DNA of 64,000 nucleotides from Pukyongiella litopenaei (GTDB lineage: Bacteria > Pseudomonadota > Alphaproteobacteria > Rhodobacterales > Rhodobacteraceae), in NCBI RefSeq assembly GCF_003008555.2, contig NZ_CP027665.1, positions 2,480,001 to 2,544,000 of the forward strand. The letters run 5' to 3'. Position 1 is the first letter of the stretch; each line of letters opens with the position of its first letter. Both the position numbers and the translations under genes were made by a program. Positions 16,049 to 25,592 of the stretch are shown here, one piece after another. The notes below the pieces were generated by a model. The model was not told the DNA's origin and made no database searches. It saw nothing but the letters and a program-made list of their open reading frames with translations.

Positions 16049-18220
16049 ATGATTTCTGCTGACGACCTGATTGCCCTTGTCCGCAACTACAATCCCAAGA
16101 CCAACGAGGATCGCATCCGCGCTGCCTATTACTATGGCCGCGAGATGCATGACGGTCAGTTCCGCCATTCCGGCGAGCCCTATTTCAGCCACCCCGTCGC
16201 CGTCGCCGCGATCCTGACCGAACAGCATCTCGACGACGACACGATCATCACCGCGCTGCTGCACGACACGATCGAGGACACCCAGGCCAGCTACGGCGAG
16301 GTGGCCAGCCGGTTCGGCGAAGAGGTCGCCGCGCTGGTCAATGGCGTGACCAAGCTGACCAACCTGCAGATCAACAGCAACGAAACCAAGCAGGCCGAGA
16401 ACTTCCGCAAGCTGTTCATGGCCATGTCCAAGGATCTGCGCGTGATCCTGGTCAAGCTGGCCGACCGGCTGCACAACATGCGCACGATCAAGTCGATGCG
16501 CCCGGAAAAGCAGGTGCAGAAGGCGCGCGAGACGATGGATATCTATGCGCCGTTGGCGGGCCGCATGGGGATGCAGTGGATGCGCGACGAGCTCGAGGAC
16601 CTGTGTTTCCGCGTGCTCAACCCCGAAGGCCGCGCGTCGATCATGCGCCGCTTCATCACGTTGCAGCGCGAATCGGGCGACGTGATCCAGCGGATCACCG
16701 GCGACATGCGGTTCGAACTGGCCGAGGCCGAGATCGAGGCCGAGGTGTTCGGGCGCGCCAAGAAACCCTATTCGATCTGGCGCAAGATGCAGGAAAAGGA
16801 CCAGGGCTTTTCCCGGCTGTCCGACATCTACGGGTTCCGCATCATCACCGGCAGCGAAGAAGACTGCTATCGCGCGCTCGGGGCGATCCACCAGCGCTGG
16901 CGCGCGGTGCCGGGGCGGTTCAAGGATTACATCAGCCAGCCGAAATCGAACGGCTACCGGTCGATCCACACCACCGTTTCCGGCCGCGACGGCAAGCGGG
17001 TCGAGGTGCAGATCCGCACCCAGCAGATGCACGAGGTGGCCGAAACCGGCGTGGCGGCGCACTGGTCCTACAAGGATGGCGAACGCGCCGAGAACCCGTT
17101 TGCGGTGGACCCGGCGAAATGGCTGTCGACGGTGTCGGAACAGTTCGACGCCGAGGAGGACCACCAGGACTTCCTCGAGAACCTGCGGCTGGAGCTTTAT
17201 GCCGACCAGGTGTTCTGCTTCACCCCCAAGGGCGACGTGGTGAAACTGCCGCGCGGGGCGACGCCGATCGATTTCGCCTATGCCATCCACACCCGCATAG
17301 GCCATGCCTGCGTGGGCGCCAAGGTCGATACGATCCGGGTGCCGCTGTGGACGCGGCTGAAAAACGGCCAGTCGGTCGAGGTGATCACCGCCGAGGGGCA
17401 GACCCCGCAGGCCTCGTGGCTGGAGATCGCGGTGACCGGCAAGGCCCGCGCCGCGATCCGCCGCGCGCTGCGGGAAATGGACCGGGAACGCTTTGTCAAA
17501 CTCGGGCGGGAACTGGCGCGATCGGCCTTTGAACATGTGGACCGCAAGGCTACCGACAAGGTGCTGGACACCGCCGCCAAGCATCTGCGCCTGAGCGACA
17601 GCAAGGAATTGCTGGCGCGGCTGGGCAGCGCCGAGCTGACGGCGCATGACGTGGTGCAGGCGGTCTATCCCGATCTCGCCCGTGACGAGGGCGACCAGAT
17701 CCCGGCGCGACGGGCGGTGGTGGGGCTGGAACCGGGCCAGAGCTTCGAGCGCGGCACCTGTTGCCAGCCGCTGCCGGGCGAACGCATCGTCGGCATCACC
17801 TACCGGGGCAAGGGGGTCGTGGTTCACGCCATCGATTGCGACCGGTTGTCGGAATACGAGAACCAGCCGGACCGCTGGGTCGACCTGCATTGGCATGCCG
17901 GGACGCATCCGGCGGTCTATGGCACCACGCTGGATGTGACCATCGGCAACGATGCCGGGGTGCTGGGACGTATTTGCACATTGATCGGCGAGAAGAAGGC
18001 CAATATCTCGAACCTCGAATTCGTCGACCGCAAACCGGACTATTTCCGCCTCATGATCAACGTGGAACTCAGGGATGCCGAGCAGCTTCATTCGCTGATG
18101 CTGGCACTGGAGGCGGAAAGCGACGTGGCCTCGATCGACCGCTATCGCGAAACGGGTGGGCGTGACCTCGCCGGACTGGCCACGGCGGACGAGGGACAGG
18201 CCCCCGTCGCGCAGCCGTGA
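16049..18220 (+). CDS. Bifunctional (p)ppGpp synthetase/hydrolase (RSH family)
   Basis: 723 residues, full-length Rel/SpoT protein. HD hydrolase domain about 30-180 with GEPYFSHPVAVA and ALLHDTIEDTQ; synthetase domain about 235-350 with RLSDIYGFRIIT, KDYISQPKSNGYRSIHTTV; TGS about 385-450 (VFCFTPKGDVVKLPRGATPIDFAYAIHT); C-terminal ACT about 640-715 (GVLGRICTLIGEKKANISNLEFV). HDxxED is intact, so hydrolase activity is expected. As usual in alphaproteobacteria it is probably the single long RSH (rel/spoT type), controlling the stringent response. It is downstream of rpoZ. Confidence 0.96.
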   Translation: MISADDLIALVRNYNPKTNEDRIRAAYYYGREMHDGQFRHSGEPYFSHPVAVAAILTEQHLDDDTIITALLHDTIEDTQASYGEVASRFGEEVAALVNGVTKLTNLQINSNETKQAENFRKLFMAMSKDLRVILVKLADRLHNMRTIKSMRPEKQVQKARETMDIYAPLAGRMGMQWMRDELEDLCFRVLNPEGRASIMRRFITLQRESGDVIQRITGDMRFELAEAEIEAEVFGRAKKPYSIWRKMQEKDQGFSRLSDIYGFRIITGSEEDCYRALGAIHQRWRAVPGRFKDYISQPKSNGYRSIHTTVSGRDGKRVEVQIRTQQMHEVAETGVAAHWSYKDGERAENPFAVDPAKWLSTVSEQFDAEEDHQDFLENLRLELYADQVFCFTPKGDVVKLPRGATPIDFAYAIHTRIGHACVGAKVDTIRVPLWTRLKNGQSVEVITAEGQTPQASWLEIAVTGKARAAIRRALREMDRERFVKLGRELARSAFEHVDRKATDKVLDTAAKHLRLSDSKELLARLGSAELTAHDVVQAVYPDLARDEGDQIPARRAVVGLEPGQSFERGTCCQPLPGERIVGITYRGKGVVVHAIDCDRLSEYENQPDRWVDLHWHAGTHPAVYGTTLDVTIGNDAGVLGRICTLIGEKKANISNLEFVDRKPDYFRLMINVELRDAEQLHSLMLALEAESDVASIDRYRETGGRDLAGLATADEGQAPVAQP

Positions 18221-18259
18221 CGGTCTGGCCGGGCGAAACCGGGCAGGAGGGGCTGGGCA

Positions 18260-18916
18260 GTGGTTTTCCGACGCCGTGACCGCCGGTCCGTCCTGCGCAC
18301 GTTGGCCGATTTCCTGTATCCTCGTGGCGGCTGGACGCGGGCGTTCCTGTATGTGAAGCACCGGCTGCGCCGGCTGCCAGACAGCCCAGAACGCATCGCG
18401 CGCGGCATCTGGGCCGGGGTGTTCACCACGTTCACGCCGTTCTACGGGCTGCATTTCCTGGTCGCCTTCCTGGTGGCGCGCCTGTTGCGGGGCAATATCC
18501 TGGCGGCGCTGATGTCCACCTTCTTCGGCAATCCGCTGACCTATGTGCCGATCGGGCTGATTTCGCTGCAGACCGGTCATTTCCTGCTGGGAACCGAATT
18601 CGACGACCGGACCCACCGGTCCTTCGGCGGCAAGTTCGTCGATGCCGGCCGCGACCTGCGCGACAATTTCATCGCCATGTTCACCGACCGCGATGCCGAC
18701 TGGCAGGGCCTGCACCTGTTCTATGACGAGGTGTTCTTTCCCTACCTGGTCGGCGGGCTGCTGCCGGGCATGGTTGCCGGAACCATCGCCTATTACCTGT
18801 CGGTGCCGGTGATCCGGGCCTATCAGACGCGGCGCAAGAACAAGATCAAGGCCAAGTTCGAGGCGATCAAGCAGCGGGCCGAAATCGAGGCTGACGGCGT
18901 TCCCAAAGCGGATTAG
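18260..18916 (+). CDS. DUF2062 membrane protein
   Basis: 218 residues starting at GTG 18260. Contains RIARGIWAGVFTTFTPFYGLHF, ALMSTFFGNPLTYVPIGL and a second hydrophobic pair near residues 160-185, the pattern of the DUF2062 family of inner-membrane proteins of unknown function. A Lys-rich C-terminal tail (TRRKNKIKAKFEAIKQRA) is cytoplasmic. It lies between the RSH gene and pdxJ, its usual location in Rhodobacterales. Confidence 0.88.
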   Translation: MVFRRRDRRSVLRTLADFLYPRGGWTRAFLYVKHRLRRLPDSPERIARGIWAGVFTTFTPFYGLHFLVAFLVARLLRGNILAALMSTFFGNPLTYVPIGLISLQTGHFLLGTEFDDRTHRSFGGKFVDAGRDLRDNFIAMFTDRDADWQGLHLFYDEVFFPYLVGGLLPGMVAGTIAYYLSVPVIRAYQTRRKNKIKAKFEAIKQRAEIEADGVPKAD

Positions 18917-18949
18917 GGTCGGGCTGGGCATGCGAGGAAGGAGCAGGCG

Positions 18950-19699
18950 ATGACCGACAAGCAACTGCGGCTGGGTGTGAATATCGACCATGTCGCCACC
19001 GTGCGCAACGCGCGCGGCGGCGCCTATCCCGATCCGCTGCGCGCGGCGCGTATCGCGCAGGAGGCGGGTGCGGACGGCATCACCGCGCATCTGCGCGAAG
19101 ACCGCCGCCATATCTCCGACGCCGATATCGACGGGCTGATGGAGGTGCTGACGGTGCCGCTCAATTTCGAGATGGCGGCCACCGATGAAATGCAGGCCAT
19201 CGCCCTGCGGCACAAGCCTCACGCGGTCTGTATCGTGCCGGAAAAGCGCGAGGAACGCACCACCGAGGGCGGGCTGGACGTGGCGCGCGAGGAAAACCGG
19301 CTGGCGCATTTCATCGCGCCGCTGCGGGATGCGGGCTGCCGGGTGTCGATCTTCATCGCCGCGGATCCGCGCCAGATCGACGCCGCCCACCGGATCGGCG
19401 CCCAGGTGGTCGAACTGCACACCGGCGCCTATTGCGACACCCATGCCGAGGGCCGGTTCGACGAACGCGACACCGAACTCGAGGCACTGCGCCGGATGTC
19501 GGCCCATGCGCATGGGTTGGGGCTGGAGGTGCATGCCGGGCACGGGCTGACCTATGACACGGTGCAGCCGGTCGCTGCCTTTCCCGAGGTGAAGGAGCTG
19601 AATATCGGACATTTCCTGATCGGAGAGGCGATTTTCCGCGGCCTCACCCCGGCCATTGCCGAAATGCGCCGGCTGATGGACGAGGCGCGCAGCGCCTGA
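18950..19699 (+). CDS. pdxJ: Pyridoxine 5'-phosphate synthase PdxJ
   Basis: 249 residues. Condenses 1-deoxyxylulose 5-phosphate with 3-amino-2-oxopropyl phosphate to pyridoxine 5'-phosphate. Characteristic stretches: [84 protein letters not shown] and [17 protein letters not shown] 18950 follows AAGGAG. Normal size; start of a run pdxJ-hypothetical-acpS-lepB-rnc. Confidence 0.97.
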   Translation: MTDKQLRLGVNIDHVATVRNARGGAYPDPLRAARIAQEAGADGITAHLREDRRHISDADIDGLMEVLTVPLNFEMAATDEMQAIALRHKPHAVCIVPEKREERTTEGGLDVAREENRLAHFIAPLRDAGCRVSIFIAADPRQIDAAHRIGAQVVELHTGAYCDTHAEGRFDERDTELEALRRMSAHAHGLGLEVHAGHGLTYDTVQPVAAFPEVKELNIGHFLIGEAIFRGLTPAIAEMRRLMDEARSA

Positions 19700-19706
19700 G
19701 GCCCGC

Positions 19707-20414
19707 ATGTCCCCGCTTGTCCGGCTGCTCGCCTTCCCGTTTCGCCTGATCCGCCGTTTTGCCGCGTTTTTCGCGGTGCTGGCGCTTGTCGCCTCGCTGG
19801 CCTTCAATGTTGCGACGCTGACTGTCACCGGTGTCTACACTGCCGCTTCGACGGCACTGAACGCGATCGGTATCTCGACCGTTGCCGCCCGCGAGTCAGG
19901 TGAAAAGCTCGCCCGGCGTAAGGCCGCCCGCAAGATCGGGCGCGAGACGGCGGAAAAGGTCAGCCGCCGCGTTCAGCGCGGCGCTGTCCGCAACATCGCC
20001 TCGGTCGGCGGCGAGGCGATCCCGGTTGTCGGCATTGCCGTCATTGCCGGAGCACTGGCGCTCGAGGTGCAGGATGCCTGCGACACCGCGGCCGACATGG
20101 CCGGGCTTGAAGCCGCACTCGCCGCCGAGACCGATCCGGATGCGGCCCGGGCCGAGGCCATCGCGGATTTCGACTGCTCCGCGATGATCCGCGAACTGAT
20201 CCCCGACTACGAGGATCTTCCCGGCCAATCGGAAATCTGGGCCAGCATGAGCGATGCGCCGCGCGCCGCCTATGAAAAGGCCAGGGAGGCGGGGGTGAGC
20301 GTCGCCGAGGTGGACTGGTCCGGCAAGGCGGGTGAGTTGGGTGGCTGGATCATGGGTTGGATGGGCTATGTTGGCGATTACGTCACCGGCGAGGAAGAGG
20401 ACCCCGCGCAATGA
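19707..20414 (+). CDS. Hypothetical membrane protein between pdxJ and acpS
   Basis: 235 residues. One strong hydrophobic segment near residues 18-45, then a basic helix ([18 protein letters not shown]), a Gly-rich hydrophobic segment ([20 protein letters not shown], about 105-124) and an acidic C-terminal half with two Cys residues ([13 protein letters not shown]). Family not recognised. It is inserted between pdxJ and acpS, which are often adjacent; its stop overlaps the acpS start (ATGA), so it is translated as part of the operon. Confidence 0.7.
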   Translation: MSPLVRLLAFPFRLIRRFAAFFAVLALVASLAFNVATLTVTGVYTAASTALNAIGISTVAARESGEKLARRKAARKIGRETAEKVSRRVQRGAVRNIASVGGEAIPVVGIAVIAGALALEVQDACDTAADMAGLEAALAAETDPDAARAEAIADFDCSAMIRELIPDYEDLPGQSEIWASMSDAPRAAYEKAREAGVSVAEVDWSGKAGELGGWIMGWMGYVGDYVTGEEEDPAQ

Positions 20415-20833
20415 TCCTGGGCATCGGCACCGACCTGGCCAATATCGACCGTATCCAGCGCACGCTGGACCGGTTCGGGGACCGGTTCCGCACCCGTGTC
20501 TTCACCGAGGTCGAACGGCGCAAGGCCGACCGCCGCGCCGACACCGCCGGCACCTATGCCAAACGCTGGGCCGCGAAAGAGGCCTGTTCCAAGGCGCTGG
20601 GCACCGGGTTGCGGATGGGGATCGCCTGGAAGGACATGGCGGTCTCGAACCTGCGCACCGGCCAGCCGGTGATGGAGGTGACCGGCTGGGCGGCCGAACG
20701 GCTGGCCGCGATGACCCCGCCGGGCCACGAGGCGATCATCCATGTCACGCTCACCGACGACCACCCCTGGGCGCAGGCGATCGTGGTGATCGAGGCGCGC
20801 CCCATCGCGGATGCGCGGGCCGCGCGACCTTGA
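20411..20833 (+). CDS. acpS: Holo-[acyl-carrier-protein] synthase
   Basis: 140 residues starting [15 protein letters not shown]. Transfers 4'-phosphopantetheine from CoA to acyl carrier protein. The magnesium ligands are Asp8 (GIGTDL) and Glu57 ([16 protein letters not shown]). The C-terminal [18 protein letters not shown] also matches. ATG 20411 overlaps the stop of the preceding membrane-protein gene. Operon position before lepB is typical for alphaproteobacteria. Confidence 0.96.
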   Translation: MILGIGTDLANIDRIQRTLDRFGDRFRTRVFTEVERRKADRRADTAGTYAKRWAAKEACSKALGTGLRMGIAWKDMAVSNLRTGQPVMEVTGWAAERLAAMTPPGHEAIIHVTLTDDHPWAQAIVVIEARPIADARAARP

Positions 20834-20899
20834 CTCGCTGGCGCGCGCCCAGCATGTAGCGAAAAACCATCGGCAAACAAGAACAGACCGGAGAGCAGC

Positions 20900-21739
20900 A
20901 TGGCGTCGAAAGCCACGAAACAGGGCAACGCGATTGTCGAGACGATCAAGACCATCGTTTACGCATTGCTGATCGCGGGCGTGTTCCGCACGCTGTTCTT
21001 CCAGCCGTTCTGGATCCCGTCCGGGTCGATGAAGGAAACCCTGCTGATCGGCGATTTCCTGTTCGTGAACAAGATGGCCTATGGCTATTCCTATGCCTCG
21101 TGCCCGTCGCTGATCATGCCCGGCATCGGCATCAACATCGATGCCGAGGATGTCTGCGGCGCCTTCAAGGGCGACAACACGCGCCTGTTCGGCGGCGATC
21201 CGGAACGCGGCGACGTGGTGGTGTTCCGCCACCCGGTATCGGGGCGGGATTTCATCAAGCGGCTGATCGGCCTGCCGGGCGACCGGATCCAGGTCAAGGG
21301 CGGCGTGCTGCATATCAACGATGCGCCGGTGCAGATGGCCGATGCGGGCGAGTTCGAGGAAACCTATGCCCCGCAGGGCCCCCAGCGGCTGCGTCCGCGC
21401 TGCGAAAACGGCCCCGTCGGCGAAGGCGCGGCCTGCCTGAAGTCGCGGCAGATCGAGACGCTGCCGAACGGGGTCGAACACGCGGTCCTGAACATCGGCA
21501 ACCAGGCATCGGACAATACCGGCATCTACCTCGTCCCCGAGGGGCATTATTTCTTCATGGGCGACAACCGGGACAATTCGTCGGACAGCCGGCTGCCGCA
21601 GGCGGCGGGCGGGGTCGGGTTCGTGCCCTATGAAAACCTGATCGGCCGCGCCGACCGGGTGATGTTCTCGTCCGCGGGCCGGTCGATGCTGTATTTCTGG
21701 ACCTGGCGCTCCGACCGGTTCTTCAAGGCGATCAAATGA
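20900..21739 (+). CDS. lepB: Signal peptidase I
   Basis: 279 residues. Removes signal peptides from exported proteins. One N-terminal transmembrane helix (about 18-34) leads to the catalytic domain: nucleophile Ser43 in [14 protein letters not shown], general base Lys120 in [15 protein letters not shown], and the C-terminal [14 protein letters not shown] box. The Ser/Lys dyad is intact. The gene ends with an ATGA overlap onto rnc. Confidence 0.97.
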   Translation: MASKATKQGNAIVETIKTIVYALLIAGVFRTLFFQPFWIPSGSMKETLLIGDFLFVNKMAYGYSYASCPSLIMPGIGINIDAEDVCGAFKGDNTRLFGGDPERGDVVVFRHPVSGRDFIKRLIGLPGDRIQVKGGVLHINDAPVQMADAGEFEETYAPQGPQRLRPRCENGPVGEGAACLKSRQIETLPNGVEHAVLNIGNQASDNTGIYLVPEGHYFFMGDNRDNSSDSRLPQAAGGVGFVPYENLIGRADRVMFSSAGRSMLYFWTWRSDRFFKAIK

Positions 21740-22434
21740 AGCTGTCGGCCGATCTGACGGCGTTTCAGGCGCGGATCGGCCACGAGTTCGAGCACCCCGC
21801 GCTGCTGGTGCGGGCGCTCACCCACGGGTCCTATTCATCGCCGAACCGCGACGACAACCAGCGGCTCGAGTTCCTGGGCGACCGGGTGCTGGGGCTGGTG
21901 ATGGCCACGGCGCTGCTGGACCATGACAAGGGCGCGACCGAGGGCCAGCTCGCGCCCCGGTTCAACGCGCTGGTGCGCAAGGAAACCTGTGCCGACGTGG
22001 CGCGCGAGATCGACCTCGGCGCGGTGCTGAAACTGGGCCGCTCCGAGATGATGTCGGGCGGGCGGCGCAAACAGGCGCTGCTGGGCGACGCGATGGAGGC
22101 GGTGATCGCCGCCGTCTATCGCGATGCGGGGCTCGCGGCGGCGCAGGCGATGGTGCTGAGGCTGTGGGGCGACCGCATCGCCCGGGTCGAGGCCGATGCG
22201 CGTGACCCCAAGACGGCGCTGCAGGAATGGGCGCAGGCGCGCGGCATGAAGCCCCCGGCCTATGTCGAGGTGGATCGCGCCGGGCCGGATCACGCGCCGG
22301 TCTTTACCATCGCCGCCCGGCTGGCGGGGGGCCAGGAGGCCCGCGCGACCGCCAATTCCAAGCGTCGCGCCGAACAGGCCGCCGCCGCCGCCCTGCTGGA
22401 ACGGCTCGAAGGCAACGTGGACGGCGCCACCTGA
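21736..22434 (+). CDS. rnc: Ribonuclease III
   Basis: 232 residues. Cleaves double-stranded RNA in rRNA and mRNA processing. The signature [20 protein letters not shown] holds the catalytic acids, with [18 protein letters not shown] supplying the second set; the double-stranded RNA-binding domain (about 160-225) has [16 protein letters not shown] and [19 protein letters not shown]. In this group rnc is normally followed by era; here two minus-strand genes intervene. Confidence 0.97.
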   Translation: MKLSADLTAFQARIGHEFEHPALLVRALTHGSYSSPNRDDNQRLEFLGDRVLGLVMATALLDHDKGATEGQLAPRFNALVRKETCADVAREIDLGAVLKLGRSEMMSGGRRKQALLGDAMEAVIAAVYRDAGLAAAQAMVLRLWGDRIARVEADARDPKTALQEWAQARGMKPPAYVEVDRAGPDHAPVFTIAARLAGGQEARATANSKRRAEQAAAAALLERLEGNVDGAT

Positions 22435-22457
22435 AGCGGCGGCGAGACCGGGCGGTT

Positions 22458-23774
22458 TCAGATCACGAAATGCAGCCTGTCGAACCGGTGCCGCAGCGCG
22501 GTGACCTCGGACATCAGGCTGTCGGGGTTGTCGCTGTCCAGCGCCTGCGCGATCAGGCGGGCCAGCTCGGGCGCATGGTCCGCTGTCACGCCCCAGCGCG
22601 CCAGTTCCGGCGTGCCGATGCGCAGGCCGTTCATGTCGCCGGGAACCGGATCGACCGGCAGGCCGATCCCGCAGGCGAGGAACCCGGCGCGCCGCAGCTT
22701 CTGCGCCGCCGCCTGTCCGCCGCCCCAGCGCGCCGCCTCGACCGCGAACTGATGCGACCGCGTAAACCCGCGCGCCCGGGCAAAGACGGGAATGCCCTGG
22801 TCGTCGAGTGCCTGCGCCAGCGCCGCCGCCAGGTCGATCATCGCCCGTGCATAGGCGGCGCCGCAGTCGCGCCAGTCCAGCATCGTGACCGCCAGCGCCG
22901 CCGATTTCGCGGCGTCGAAATTGGCGGTCATGCCGGGAAAGGCGATGGCATCCAGCCGTTGCGCGATCCCGGCCTCGTTGGTCACGATCAGGCCGCCGGC
23001 GGGGCCGCCAAGGCTCTTGTAGGTGCTCATGGTCATCAGGTGCGCGCCGTGATCGAGCGGGTTCCGCCAGGCCCCGCCCGCGATCACCCCGCACTGGTGC
23101 GCCGCGTCGAACAGCACCTTTGCGCCCACCTCGTCGGCGATCTCGCGGATCCCGGCCACCGGGTGTTCGAACAGGTTGAGCGATCCGCCCACGGTGATCA
23201 GCCGGGGCCGTTCGCGCCGGGCCAGGTCGCGCAGGCCCGCCAGGTCGATGCTGTAGCCATCTGCATCCACCGGCGCGGGCAGGGTGGTCAGCCCGTAGAG
23301 CCCGGCGCACCCGTCCGCATGGTGGGTGACATGTCCGCCGATGGCGGCGGGCGGCGCAATGATGGTGTCGCTGGGGCGGCAGGTGGCCATGAACCCGTAG
23401 AGATTGCCGATTGCCCCCGACGGCACCCGGATCTCGGCATGATCGGCGTCGAACACCTCGGCGCACAGCTCGGCCGCGATCACCTCGATCTGTTCGATGG
23501 CCTCCAGGCCGGTTTCGTATTTCTCGCCGGGATAGCCCAGCGACGGGCGCGACCCCAGCCCGGAGGCCAGCAGCGCCTCGGCCCGCGGGTTCATCACGTT
23601 GGTGGCCGGGTTGAGATTGAAACAGTCGCGGTCGTGGATCTCGCGGCTGCGCCCGGCCAGCGCCTGCACCCGCGCCAGCAGCGCCGCCGAACCCGCCTGT
23701 GCGGTTTCCCCGGCGATGGACTGCACCAGCGTTTCGCAATGTTCCGGCACCCAGTCGCGTTTCACCAGCCTCAT
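22458..23774 (-). CDS. Serine hydroxymethyltransferase-like PLP enzyme
   Basis: About 438 residues of the SHMT/GlyA fold type I family, but divergent. The PLP lysine sits in TMSTYKSLGGPAGG (canonical TTTTHKTLRGPRGG), the cofactor aspartate in LFDAAHQCGVIAG, and SLGYPGEKYETG replaces the usual GYPGKRYYGG. The SEN motif near the N-terminus reads PATN, and the His before the PLP Lys is Tyr. It may act on a substituted serine or threonine rather than as housekeeping SHMT. ATG 23774 (GGGGA upstream) is preferred over 23786. It is separate from the NhaC gene by about 100 nt on the same strand. Confidence 0.75.
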   Translation of the reverse strand: MRLVKRDWVPEHCETLVQSIAGETAQAGSAALLARVQALAGRSREIHDRDCFNLNPATNVMNPRAEALLASGLGSRPSLGYPGEKYETGLEAIEQIEVIAAELCAEVFDADHAEIRVPSGAIGNLYGFMATCRPSDTIIAPPAAIGGHVTHHADGCAGLYGLTTLPAPVDADGYSIDLAGLRDLARRERPRLITVGGSLNLFEHPVAGIREIADEVGAKVLFDAAHQCGVIAGGAWRNPLDHGAHLMTMSTYKSLGGPAGGLIVTNEAGIAQRLDAIAFPGMTANFDAAKSAALAVTMLDWRDCGAAYARAMIDLAAALAQALDDQGIPVFARARGFTRSHQFAVEAARWGGGQAAAQKLRRAGFLACGIGLPVDPVPGDMNGLRIGTPELARWGVTADHAPELARLIAQALDSDNPDSLMSEVTALRHRFDRLHFVI

Positions 23775-23882
23775 CGCGGTCCCCATCGGTTACGGTTCGC
23801 GCCCGCAACGGGTCGCCATCGGACCCAGCCGTAAGCGGATGCCGCGCACCGGTCAACCGATGGCGTCTGCCCGCCGCCGGCC

Positions 23883-25316
23883 TCAGCCCGCGGCAACGGT
23901 GCTGGGCTGTTCTTCCGGCTCATCGGGGTCGATGCGCCAGATGGTCCAGCCCATCATGCCGAAGACGATGGTGACGATCGGCGACAGCCAGCAGAAGAAG
24001 TTGAACGGCAGATAGGCCAGCGTCGCCACGCCCAGGGTCGCCGCCTGGTAGGCGCCGCCCGAGTTCCACGGCACCAGGTTGGCGGTGACGGTGGCGGAAT
24101 CCTCGACCGCGCGCGACAGGTTCTCGGGGGCCAGCCCGCGTTCGCGATAGGCTTCGGCATAGCTGCGCGCGCCCATGACGATGGCCATGTACTGGTCGCA
24201 CAGGATCAGGTTCGCGCCGATGCAGGTCAGGACCGTGGAGACGATCAGCGACCCGGTCGATTTCGCCCCGGCCAGGATCCGGTCGGCGATCACCTTCAAC
24301 TGGTTGGTCCGCTCCATCACGCCGCCGAACATCATCGCCACGATGATCAGGCTGATCGTGTACATCATCGATTCCAGCCCGCCGCGCGACAGCAACGAAT
24401 CCACGTCCTCGACCCCGGTATCCGCGCTGAAGCCGCCAAAGGCGACATTGGCGATCTGGTCGTAATTCGCCCCCTGCAACCCGACCGCGCAGACGATCCC
24501 GGCGATCACGCCGAGGGCGATGCCGGGGATCGCGGGCATCTTGCGGTAGGACACGACCAGCACCACCAGCACCGGCAGCAGGAGCACCGGGTTGATCATG
24601 AAACTGTCGTCCAGCGTGGTCAGAATGGTCTGGATCCGCTCGAGATCGCCGCCATCGCCGCTGTAGCGCAGGCTCAGCACCGCCTCGATCACCAGCGTCA
24701 GCGTGATCGACACGCCGGTGGTGTAGGTCATGTGCTTGATATGGGTGAACAGGTCGGTTCCCGCCATCGCCGGGGCGAGGTTGGTGGTGTCCGACAACGG
24801 AGACATCTTGTCGCCGAAATAGGCGCCCGACAGCACCGCGCCCGCGACCAGCGGCAGCGGAAACCCCAGCCCGGCCCCGATCCCCATCAGCGCGACGCCG
24901 ATGGTGCCGGTGGTGCCCCAGCTGGTGCCGGTCGACAGCGAGGTGATCGCGCAGATCACCACCGCCGCGGGCAGGAATATCTCGGGGGCCAGGATCTGCA
25001 GCCCGTAATAGATCAGCGTCGGGACGACACCGGCGAGGATCCACACCCCGATCAGGATGCCGACGATCATCAGGATGATCATCGCCGGCAGCGCATTGGC
25101 GATGCCGCGCACCATGCCGTTCTGGATGTTCTGCCAGCTGAACCCGCAGCGCAGCGCGATCAGGCTGGCGACCAGCACCCCCAGCAGCATCGGCACCTGC
25201 GGGTCCAGCCCATAGAGGACGATCGAGACGCTGATCCCCAGAACCAGCGAGACGAGCGACAGCACCGCCTCCCAGAAATGCGGTGCGCGTGCGTGATGTG
25301 GTATGTCTGTCTTCAT
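23883..25316 (-). CDS. Na+/H+ antiporter, NhaC family
   Basis: 477 residues with about 11-12 transmembrane helices. NhaC-type motifs: AVVICAITSLSTGTSWGTTGTIG split over two helices, GAVLSGAYFGDKMSPLSDTTNLAPA, and DQYMAIVMGARSYAE plus VPWNSGGAYQAATLG near the C-terminus. It should exchange Na+ for protons (or dicarboxylate/malate in related members). The start at 25316 (MKTDIPHHARAPHFW) has AGGGA upstream; the longer frame upstream is antisense to era. With the SHMT-like gene it splits rnc from era. Confidence 0.9.
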   Translation of the reverse strand: MKTDIPHHARAPHFWEAVLSLVSLVLGISVSIVLYGLDPQVPMLLGVLVASLIALRCGFSWQNIQNGMVRGIANALPAMIILMIVGILIGVWILAGVVPTLIYYGLQILAPEIFLPAAVVICAITSLSTGTSWGTTGTIGVALMGIGAGLGFPLPLVAGAVLSGAYFGDKMSPLSDTTNLAPAMAGTDLFTHIKHMTYTTGVSITLTLVIEAVLSLRYSGDGGDLERIQTILTTLDDSFMINPVLLLPVLVVLVVSYRKMPAIPGIALGVIAGIVCAVGLQGANYDQIANVAFGGFSADTGVEDVDSLLSRGGLESMMYTISLIIVAMMFGGVMERTNQLKVIADRILAGAKSTGSLIVSTVLTCIGANLILCDQYMAIVMGARSYAEAYRERGLAPENLSRAVEDSATVTANLVPWNSGGAYQAATLGVATLAYLPFNFFCWLSPIVTIVFGMMGWTIWRIDPDEPEEQPSTVAAG

Positions 25317-25592
25317 CGGTCCCTCGGCATGTCGCGTCACCGCCATGCGCCGCGCTGTCGCGGGGGCGCATGGGATGGCGCTGGTGATTGTGACCCATAC
25401 CCGTCCGATTTTTGACAACTTTATGACAATTCCCGGCTTTGACCAGCCGCTATCGCAACGCCCCTGCCGGTGACCGCCGCAGGCTGGCGCATCGGCAACA
25501 GGGCTCTGGTCCTGCGGGCGCAAATCCGCTAGATCAATTGGCCGCAGGGCGCGACAGGACGCCCGGGACCCCACGCCAGAGGATCGCCAGCC
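25317..25592. other. Intergenic region between nhaC-type gene and era
   Basis: 276 nt between divergent genes. It holds a direct repeat TGACAA (25413-25418 and 25425-25430, 12 nt apart) in a short AT-rich patch, the only sequence resembling promoter or operator DNA here. No open frame with coding character was seen. Confidence 0.35.

Noticed and set aside
15995-19828. A 1277-codon open frame on the minus strand
   Set aside because: It runs antisense to the RSH, DUF2062 and pdxJ genes, has Arg/His/Gln/Asp-rich composition and no recognisable motif; long antisense frames are expected in DNA this GC-rich.
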